In this document: in pieces, positions 51,481 to 61,323 of the stretch
Position numbering within the stretch: the stretch's first letter is position 1
How the letters are laid out: every line of letters starts with the position of its first letter
Source of the DNA: Membranipora membranacea
Taxonomy: Eukaryota > Bryozoa > Gymnolaemata > Cheilostomatida > Membraniporidae
DNA: 64,000 bases
Assembly (NCBI GenBank): GCA_914767715.1
Contig: OU612068.1
Span: 24,924,001 to 24,988,000 of the forward strand
Direction of reading: 5' to 3'
Made by a program: the position numbers and the translations under genes
Notes under the pieces: generated by a model
What the model saw: only the letters and a program-made list of their open reading frames with translations
Database searches by the model: none
Told to the model about the DNA's origin: nothing

Positions 51481-52154
51481 AACCATCAATGGTCATTTGG
51501 ATCAGTGATCAGTATATTTAGATGAATACTGCAATGTTAAAGGGTATACCCCTTGACACAGAGGAAGAGGCTCAACAGCTGGATATCAATCTTCATTACC
51601 CAGGTGCAGTATGCACAAGGCTTTTAAAACAGGGAAAAAAGCTCAGAATGTATAGGGTTAAATTTGTTAGCAAAGAGCAGTACCAATCAGGGCTTAATTC
51701 AAATGGTCTACCTCTTAGTTCTGACCACATAGTATCATATTTTGAAAAGATCAATGATGGGCGAGATTAATTTTTTTTCAATTTCTCACTTAGATATTAG
51801 AGGTCTGACAAGTAAGTATGATCAAATTAAAGCTATTTTTTCTTTCTTATAATGTAACATTATAGGGGAAAAAAATATGGAGCGCTTCACGCATCTGTAA
51901 TCGAAAGTGACGATCAACGCCACTGTATATGGTGTTTGGCAGACAGGGTACTTGCCATAGTATTAGATGTTGTTAAATCTGGTGCAGAATTGACGAACAA
52001 ATGAACACCATCACCAGGAATTTGTTAGCATTTCCACAATGGACGACATAGGTTAGTGATAGGGAGGTGGGAGGGAAATTGACAGACTTATTTTCTTTCA
52101 AGACCGGCGTGGTGACCGGATGTAGATTGAAAGAAAGAATATGTGAGTAGCTGT

Positions 52155-52311
52155 GAACAGTAGTTCTAAGAAAGCCTATCATTGGCTGAGAACAGTAGTT
52201 CTAAGAAAGCCTATCATTGGCTGAGAACAGTAGTTCTAAGAAAGCCTATCATTGGCTGAGAACAGTAGTTCTAAGAAAGCCTATAATTGGCTGAGAACAG
52301 TAGTTCTAAGT
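52155..52311. repeat. 35-bp minisatellite, about 4.5 copies
   Basis: Unit GAACAGTAGTTCTAAGAAAG plus 15 bases, starting at 52155, 52190, 52225, 52260 and 52295; nearly identical units, one with 'tcat' to 'taat'. It lies in the interruption of the LINE endonuclease region. Confidence 0.95.
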
Positions 52312-53452
52312 TTTCCTTACCAATAAGTTGTCCTTAGTTGGTTGAGGGAGGGCAACTTTTCATTCAGTTGACCTGGATTATTTGTCATGTCTTTGGACTG
52401 ATTGCCAAGACAAGAGAAGGTGTTATAAGGGCAGAAAAAAATCTTTTTTGTACCAAAAACTTTATTTTCAATATTCCGTTTTTTGTTTATCCGAGACATT
52501 CTTGAAAAGAAACAGAACAGGTAGTTCAGGGGGAGGGCTCTTCTGTCATGTACAGAATGGAGTTTCTTATGAGCACCTAACCATTCTGGATCCCGCGCTT
52601 CCAGAGAGTATCATGCTTCTAATCATACCTAATTGCCGTAAACCCTTTATAGTTTCTCTGATATACAGACCACCCAACAAGACAGTTTCCTGGAATGACT
52701 TATTCTGTGATTAAATTGAACAGTGTTTGGGTCAGGTACATTAATAGATCATATATATGTCACAAAACCTGAATTTTGTTCTTCAAGTAGTGTTATGGAG
52801 TACTCATTGAGTGGCCATTTTTTGATCTTTGCTCATAGAAATTACAAAATTCGAAAACATACTGAACGAATCAAAATGGCATATAATGATTATTCAAAAT
52901 TGAGTCCTTTAATCATTTTCTTAATCTGTTTTCTAATGTCTCCTGAGATCACATTCTTTGGGAAGACAACGTAGACTGTATGGTGGATAAGTTCAGTGAT
53001 TTATATCAATTTCATGTGTCACAAGTGATAAAAAGAAACACCATATTTGTAAAATCTCAAACTTTATCTGTGTGTATTGATAACGAGGTACAACGAGCCA
53101 TGAAAGAAAGAGACACTCTTAAGTCACAGAAAATATGGGATCTGTACAGAGTGAAAATAAATCATGTCACAAACTTAATCAGGCGTAAGAAAAAATTGTA
53201 CATTGAGCATTTGATAGATTATAGCTAAAGGTGGCAACACTCAGCCAATATGGGATGCTCTTAATGTAAATAAATCTGTCCAAAAAACTCAGGACATAGC
53301 CATCCCTTCACATTCATTCAACACTTATTTTGCTACGGCTGGAAAATCGGATGAGGCCATTCCGCAGTCTCAGTTTTCAATACCTGATCAAACAACCAAA
53401 CGCCTAAGTTCAATACCCAATATCAATCCAATAGATTGCCCCGAATACTTAA

Positions 53453-53829
53453 AGGGCAACCAAGGTTTCGCAGCAATGCATTAATGGGTAGCAAATAATA
53501 TGCTGGGCAGCATCAGCTTTGTGCACTACGCGATGCAAAACTCAAAGTAGTTGCTGTCTCAAAGCTGGGTAACACTTCAGTTTAGGGGAGGTTCCAAGAC
53601 TTTGCTGTAATAATTATAGAGCACAGGCTAAATAATAACAGGAACAGGAAGCTGCTATGTGGTATTCTCTTTTAGCTGAGTTTGAGTACCTGATGGAAGA
53701 AATGTTTCACAAGAATTCTGGCTGAATAATCATCCGAATTATATTTTGTCTTTTTCCCTATGCAGAAGGTGCAATCTGCTATTAATCAATGGCCATCAAA
53801 GAGAAGTTGTTTGAAACCTTGGTTGCCCT
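53453..53829. mobile_element. TTAA-type (piggyBac-like) MITE inserted in a LINE, 377 bp
   Basis: Ends AGGGCAACCAAGGTTT and AAACCTTGGTTGCCCT are perfect inverted repeats, flanked by TTAA at 53449-53452 and 53830-53833. Removing the element with one TTAA leaves the LINE reading frame continuous across the junction, so the insertion site is exact and post-dates the LINE. Sister copy at 37888-38229. Confidence 0.9.
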
Positions 53830-55100
53830 TTAAATAGTATTTCTAACAATAAGGCCACAGGATCTGATGGAATTTTCGTGAGGATACTGAAAATCACTTT
53901 TCCATACATTAAAAATATACTCACTGACATCCTCAACAGGATTTTAATTGTGGGTAAATTCCCATGCAAATGGAAACTAGCATGTGTGACACCCATTTTT
54001 AAAGAGGGTGATACCAAGGACACGGCCAATTACAGACCTATTTCTGTACTTCTGATTTTATCAAAATTATTAGAAAAGCATATAAATTCACACATATACT
54101 GCTACCTTGATAAAAACGATTTACTTCACCCTCTGCAATTCGCATTTAAGCCTGGATTTTCATGTTCAGATGCAATTCACAAAATCATTTCAGAATGTAT
54201 GAACTCCAAAGCACAAGGCTACTTCATTTCACTTATTTTTTTGGATTATAAAAAGGCATTTGACTGTGTCAATCATCAGATGCTTTTGAAAAAAATCCGC
54301 AGTTTCGGCATAAGAGACTCAGCTTATAATATCATTATGCCTTTCCTGTCACAGCGCGAGCAATTTGTGAAGGTCCGTGAAAGTTTCTCTGAAACTTTAC
54401 CAATTAGTGTCGGAGTTCCCCAAGAGTCCATTCTAGCCCCTACACTGTTTTTGATATTCATAAATGATCTCCTAAAATTACCATTAATTTCAACCTCATT
54501 TGCCTATGCAGATGACACAACATTTCTTGCCAAAAACCTGAATATCTATTCTTTAGAAAGACAGTGCAATAACGATTTGGCTTGCATCAAATCTTGGTGC
54601 CTTTTAAATAGAATGACCATCAATATGAAAAAATAACATTTCCTGCTATTCAATTCTTCAAACACACAAACTTTTAATCTGTTCTTTGGGGGTACTGTAC
54701 TTGCCAGGGAATCTAAGACTAAAATTTTTTGGATTTCATTTATGCGATACTCTTGGGTGGACTGGCCATATTCAGCACATTTGCAGAACTGTGAGGTCCA
54801 GTCTGGCATTGCTCCAGAAATATCGATTCTATATTGACCGAGGTGCCGCATTGAAGTTTTATTACCAGTTTATTTTTTGCCATCAAACAAATCCTATTTT
54901 CATCTCCCAGAAAAGAGCCTTCAGGCTTATAGCAAATACAAATGTTCCAATATCCCTGAATCAAACTCGGCATTTATGTATAGAATTGAATCTTTTAACA
55001 TTGTCAGATCACGCTATTTATTTTTCCTCTGTTTCTTGCTACAAAATACTTCATGGTCTAAGCCCAAGCTATATAATCAATGATATTTCATGCGCTGGAC

Positions 55101-57275
55101 ATCGCTTTTGTTTTCGTGATTTCGTGTTTTGTTTTTTTTTGTTTTGGTTCCTTTGCACATCAGGGAGAACATCTTCGGATGATGGTTGTTGCAATAAAAT
55201 TGTATATATATTTTAAACATTCAACTCAACTTTTGTCTATTGAGTTTGTTGTTTATTTGCATTTTCCAGCAGACACTTCACTCTGTTTACCATAGCATAT
55301 CTCTCTCACATATTAGGAGGAAAGTTGTCCTCCCTCTGTGGATGAGATTTACTTTACCTAGACACAGGGCACTGTTCACGTTGCAGAACTTGACAGGTTT
55401 TAACGTGATACATCGCTTTTTAAAACCTTTTAATATTGTATTGGTGATCATGTCGGATAGTTATTTTCATAGTTGAAACCTCCCAAATATTTGAGGCAAA
55501 GTCGCAGAGACCTCTGGAGGTTTATCTTGAGATAGAAAGTGCCCTTTTGAAATTGAGCCCTCTGTGCCTTGTTTTTGAAGTATTGATTAGTTTATGCTTT
55601 CATCATATAGAGGAGGCATGGCACTAACTGGATAAGTGACATTTTAGTGAAATACTTTTAGGCCTCCTGTCTTAGAGACTTTAAATTGATTTTCGCAACA
55701 GTAATAGGGCCATTTCTGTACCCTAATCACATGCGCCCCCAATAAGGCAGAAACCTAAATTTCCATTTCATTATACCATTTTTTTCTTGTACTGTCACTT
55801 CCATCAATAATCTTACCAGCTTACAGATCCTGGTTGTCACAACAGATAATAACCCAAATTTCCATAAATGCATGATGAACACCAGGAGATTATCTAGATT
55901 TCGATTGAAGCAATTATTGATTATGCCTTTTCATCTTGAGATATTTGGATTTTTGTGGCTAAACCAGCTTTATTTGGCCCAAAACATGCACTCCTCTCAG
56001 GCCAAAAAACCGAAAATAGGTTAAACAACATCTTATACACACCGCGTTTAAAGATAAATTCAATAGTAGAGAAGTTATGGGCATATAAATTTCTCTTTCA
56101 ATGCTAAACAATCACCCTAAAAAGGTGATCCATTGCTGTACACAATGTGCTTTGCATGTAATACTGCATAGATTTCCATCAAGCTTTTGCACAACGTTAT
56201 TTACTACAACATTTTGCCCATCGCTGCCTATATGTTTACAATGTATTTTAGTTAATGTACAATTAACCACGTTAGAAACATGTGGTTTAAAAACTTTTTT
56301 GTGAGATTAAACATAAGACTACTAGCGATGTGTCAGTAAATGAATTTTTGAGATGGGACAAGTAGTTCCCGAGAAACTGAAAATGTGATATATCACTTTA
56401 ATAGGCAGTGATATAGAACTTTGAGACTGACATCTACTTTCAGCAACATTGGGCAAGCAGGAGGCAATGGTATTGAAATCAGTACCTGCCTCGAAACGGT
56501 GTCACTTATAAAACAGGAATTGGCTATTGGTGAGGTGTGCAAAATGTAAGGGAGTGCCAAGAAACACAAGTTGACGGTCATGCCCAACAATACGGAGGGA
56601 CCTGTTGGGAATGTCCGATGTAGCATGAGAAATTGCCATTATTAAATTGAAAGACGAGCCATATGAATCACAAAGGCACATATGGCCACACATTGAATCA
56701 AATTTCGACAAACTACTTACTCTTTCTCCTAAAATTAGCCAAATGTATCAACAGATTTTGCTTCGTACTGAAGACGCAACTAACAGAACACTTTTGCTCA
56801 GTCTCAAAGAATTGAACCTAATGAAAGGACCGAGAGCCTTTTAATATGTGACTAGTAAACAAAGTAAACTCAAAATGAACAAAGTTTTTCTGCAACATTT
56901 CATTAGGACAATATTATCAACTCCCTAAACATGCACAGGTAACTCCAAACATGACTGATGGTTATTTAAAGTTAGGTTTCATATTGTGAAAAGTTTAAAA
57001 GTAAATTATCATGTGTGTTTGAGTTACTGGATTATGATAACACAAGCAGCTCACTATACAGTTAAGTTGTTACTATTAATAAAGGTCTGAAAGCTGTCTC
57101 AAGACATCCAGAAAACCGAAGCTCATAAACATGATGTTAAAATGTAGTATACAAAATAATATCAGTTCAAGTTCAGCATAAGTGGTCATTTGTAGAAAAT
57201 TTTATCACAAAATCTGAACCGGAATAAAGCTAGAAACTCCTCTGAGTTATCAAGTACAGCCTTTATATATTCACA
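55101..57275. other. Intergenic, nothing recognised
   Basis: AT-rich. Open frames at 56101-56304, 56647-56844 and their opposites show no domain, and no splice-compatible exon set was found. Confidence 0.4.
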
Positions 57276-57281
57276 TATACA

Positions 57282-58981
57282 TCAACCTTCAGAAGCATAG
57301 TCATACTCTTCCCCTTCATCAGCAGCTTGAGCAGGTGCAGAGGCTTCTGGGCCTTCGTACATATACAAACTATCATCCCTTGTGAGTGGGTTGGGAGCTG
57401 GGGGTGTTGGCTTGCCTCTCCTTCCAGGATCGTGGTCATAAGGGTAATTGTAGGAGTTGGATTGAGGTGGTTGGGAAGTACCTTGTTCTCGTTTGTGATG
57501 ATTTGCAGACCTCTCTGTATTTTGGTATCCTGTGTGTTGATAGTTCTTCCCCCTTATGGCCCGTGGAAGCTGAGGAGGTCTCGCAGGTGGCCTATGCACA
57601 GGTGTATTGAGGCTGGTATAAAGGTTATTGTGAGGGACTGACTTAGGGGTCTCATAATCCCTGGATGACTTAACATCAATTGAATTATGATTAGATCCAG
57701 TTTGTAGGCCTTCCATAGCTGTGTTGACATGTCCATTAGCAGAGTGCCTGAATAGAGGATATAAATATGACTACCGAGAATATCACACCGTAAACATACA
57801 AAATCAGTGAAGAAACTTTTGCTCAAGTTTATAGTATTCAGATTGGTCAGATAAAGTTTGTTGACATAAGACAGTTTAATACATAAGTCAAGGATAGCTA
57901 TACAGGAAACAGATAGCCCAAAACATTGATACCCGTAAACCTCATCAAATTTAGGTAGCTCATTATCAAACAAATGTAGTCTGATGGTGAAAGCTTCCTG
58001 CTACTAACAAAAATAATAGAACAAGATTGATCAGTAATGGGATGATTTACCTTGAATCTGTGGTCTTACTCCTGTTTGTATGTGCAGGTTGACCAGCTTG
58101 TGATTTTCTTCTTCTGATAAATATCACAGATACCACTGTTATGATGACAATGATGGCAATAATTGTCACCACAATTACTGCAATGATTCCCGGGTGGATG
58201 CTGTCACCTAAAGTGATAGAGTTTCAAGAGTTCATGACAAGATGAATTTCAATCGATATTCCAAGTAATTTAAGATTGTTTATAAAATAATGTCTCTTCC
58301 TTGTACTAATAGCCGACGGCAAAGTCTGTCTATGATCACATGCAAGAGTGCTCATGGAAGGCATCAGACCGGAGGTTTAGGGTATTGACCATGTTTTAAT
58401 ACATGTTATACGTTTTTAGGCAATGATTGTGCTAATTTAACAGGAGTCGATGGCTGATTCCCAAAAAAAAACACATGCAGTATTAACTACTGCTCTAATG
58501 ACTCAGCGCATTTACCACAGCCTTTCAATGAAATAATATCAAATACCACTATGGCATGTGACAACAGTATTTTGAAATAAGGTATTACATCATCACTTAC
58601 TTGTGTCTGTGGATATAGTGGTTTTTGTACTCTTGTGATAGCTGCTCCAGTTATCATCGTTGTCAAAAACTAAAATTGCAATGTAAAACCAAACATTTAA
58701 GTGTTATGGTAATGAGTATGAAAGATTATGACAATTGAAGATTGAGTCTGCTACAAAGTATTGCAAACATCATTCCTTTGCAATGAGACTAGCCTTAAAA
58801 AATGTATAGTATAACATCTCATCGCAGTCTATTTGCTTGTGACTATACTGGGTAGGCATATCTCTACTGATATTCGCTATTTCCGAGTTATGCTTCTCTT
58901 AATCTGAACTACGGGCTAGGAGTTTCCTCATATTACCATTTTCACAACTAGCTATGAGATGTGGAGAGTTACACTCATTTT
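57282..58981 (-). CDS. Membrane-protein family copy E, 3' exons (partial gene)
   Basis: Exons (minus): 58669-58601 (stalk, FDNDDNWSSYHKS), 58207-58051 (TM, HPGIIAVIVVTIIAIIVII then RRRK), 57747-57282 (tail, stop at 57282-57284). All are GT-AG, with phases 1-1-2 exactly as in copy A, and no stops. The tail keeps the family order: DYETP, NLYTSL with polyproline after it, YPYDHD, YMYEGPEASAP and EYDYASEG, although sequence identity to A is low. A possible short upstream exon at 58981-58937 holds ECNSPHLIASC, parallel to the paired-cysteine region of exon 3. Exons for the signal peptide and the rest of the ectodomain were not located upstream, so it may be truncated or too diverged for me to see. 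Confidence 0.65.
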
Positions 58982-58989
58982 CTGCTGGT

Positions 58990-60040
58990 GGGTATTATTT
59001 TTATTATCAATTTTACCAATAAAAATTATTAAAGTTATTCACTACAGCTATATCACAGTTATAAGTTATTATTATTGTTAGTACGAGTCAGGACAAACAC
59101 TTGGAGTGCAGAGGCCATCGAAATAAATAAGTTGGATAACATCAAGGCTTTGCATTGAGAGCTATGCTCTTCATCATTGTTATGGATGTGATTACTGAGA
59201 CAATTGGTAAAGATTCACCATGGGTGATGTTATTTCCCGATCACTTGGTATTCTGTGGTAGATCTGGAAAGAACATTGGGAGTATGGAGGGAGAGGATGG
59301 AGAGTGTTGAACTGAGGTAAGCAGATCAAAGACAGAGTGACTTCCACCAGTTGGTGAGGATGGATACATCTTGGTGAAGAAGTATAACTCCTACCTAGGC
59401 ACACGCAGCTTACCTTTAATACAGTGCCCTGACCAGCATGAACGATAATAACTGTATTGATGTATATAGAAATTTGTTCACAGTGATACTTCATTATCCT
59501 GCTTTTATTGGTAACCAAGTGTACAGCTTTCTGTTATTTCTAGCTATTTGTGACAAATACTTTCTTGTACAATTTTCCTTGGTTAAATCAGTGTTGGCTC
59601 AGATGGCAATATCGTTAGTTTACCTGCCATCACTCCGTCTTTTCAAAAGTGGGAGTTTTTACAGACGTAAAACTGTACCTTTATTAACATACTATCATTG
59701 TGTATGCGGATTATCGAATGCATATTGCATCAATAACTTGTAAATATTTTTCGGGATAACTGATGCATTTGATTTCTATGTATGTACCCGTATTCACATT
59801 TGATGTCACATTTTACTCTTATTTATTTGATGTAGAAGCAAGTTAATTTCTACTCAAATGAGAATATTTTCTAGGCATTGTTTTTACATGATTGCAGGTT
59901 AGAATTAAAATGAATCGCTACCAAGCTAATTTACTGTTGAAAATCTACGATCCCAATCCGATCCCAATACACAACCATCCACCGAAAGGAGATTTTGGTT
60001 TGATAAACCAAGATCTGTGGCCGCGTGAACAAGGCTAAGC
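58990..60040. other. Region where copy E upstream exons would be expected
   Basis: I searched the minus strand for the SHRW..ITYRPEN and YYYYxGxEDLEIGQYIS signatures without success. Only short frames are present. Confidence 0.35.
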
Positions 60041-60079
60041 TAAGAGAATAACTGAAGAAATGAGGAGATAACAGGAGAG

Positions 60080-60330
60080 GAAATATTATGCTTCTCAGAG
60101 TATTGTCATGAGAAAAACGAGGCTAGAATGATATGGTCACATGAGAGAGATGAAGATATCAGGTGTAGGAGATGAGGGTAGAGTGAAGCAGGAGTGTGGA
60201 TGACCAAAACTGCCCTTGAATGACACAATCAATACAACCTCCACTGACTAGATCAAGACTAAAGTCATACAAGTGATCCAGTAAAATGGGAAAGCTTGGC
60301 GGAACGGGGAGTCAGGCAAAAACCCGCCAC
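60080..60330 (+). mobile_element. LINE C-terminal scrap
   Basis: The reading MRKTRLE, stop, YGHMREMKISGVGDEG resembles the R..W.GHV.RM motif found near the end of many LINE ORF2 proteins. Decayed; clade not assignable. Confidence 0.45.
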
Positions 60331-61323
60331 CCAATCAATACATGGCTATGTGTATTGGTATGCACCAATCGTGGTCATAATTAATGACACATTTTGATTA
60401 TTATTAAAAACACACACACTACAACATGACTAATAATGCCAGCTTTTAATACTTTAGCTATCTATTGTTACAAACATCATTATACCAGCTTATGTGCTGA
60501 TACTTGTACTGCAACATTATTTTGTACCATCTTAGACTTGCACCGTCAACAAGCAAGTTCAAATTTTGTGATCGCTAGTCTCATCTCAGCTAATATGGAG
60601 ACAATTTTATCCATATACAACTCGATCTGTTTTATGAGATTCTAAGCACTTTATATCAAGATCTCAATACTCTGCGCTGTATCTATGTGACACACATGTA
60701 AGTTAAAACAATATTGTATTTTCAGTTCATATTTGGTGTGGAATAACAACAGCGAAGCTCTTGTATTAAATTACTGCATGGGATAATCTATATTTCATTG
60801 ATGACAAATGGCATTTTTATAAAGTGTAGAAAGCATTGCTTTATCGCATCCACTGGTATCAAATTATTATTGCTACTATTTCTCCTATCCGTAATTAGGT
60901 ATTTAACAAAAGTATTTTAATTGCAGGCACCTATTTATCTGTATACTAACTATCAGACACTATTATTGGATGGAATAAACCCTATATCCGGCATCAATTT
61001 TGTGAGTTAACTAATAGGACGATTGTGTCAATTTGATGTCAATTTATTACTACGCACTCTTTTATATGCTGCCATCCATTATTGTCTTTTGATGTGCTGA
61101 TTATCGTCACAATCTATGCACATCATTATTTTATTTATTTTACTTTGATCATTTTATCAGGGTACGACTTCGACTTTGAATATGAAGAATATAATGACAT
61201 ACAGTATCCAACAACAACTCAACACTTCTTATTTCGTCGTCCGTTGCCATTAATGCGGGGGTTAGAGTGATAACAAGAGCCATCCCAATACAGTACCAAA
61301 ATTGACGACTACCGCCAGCTGAC
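60331..61323. other. Upstream region / presumed 5' LTR and leader of the BEL/Pao element
   Basis: The LTR cannot be delimited because its 3' partner is beyond the window. An in-frame TGA at 61303-61305 closes the frame just before the gag ATG. No other feature is visible. Confidence 0.35.

Larger units (their letters stand above)
51522..55100 (+). mobile_element. CR1/L2-group LINE, near full length, interrupted
   Basis: 51522-51770 is the end of ORF1 (RRM/gag-like). ORF2 starts in an overlapping frame near 51755 with ISHLDIRGLTSKYDQIK, the usual endonuclease opening. Unrelated sequence, including a 35-bp minisatellite, interrupts at about 51850-52440. Endonuclease resumes with SSGGGLFCHV, SLIYRPPN (52382-52714) and LIDHIYVTKP with SGHF (52723-52850). 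RT at 53878-54636 has NYRPISVLL, DYKKAFDCVNHQ, GVPQESILAP and YADDT. A TTAA-type MITE sits at 53453-53829. Several frameshifts and stops, and PQE for PQG, mark it as inactive. The thumb and C-terminus continue to about 55100. Confidence 0.85.
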
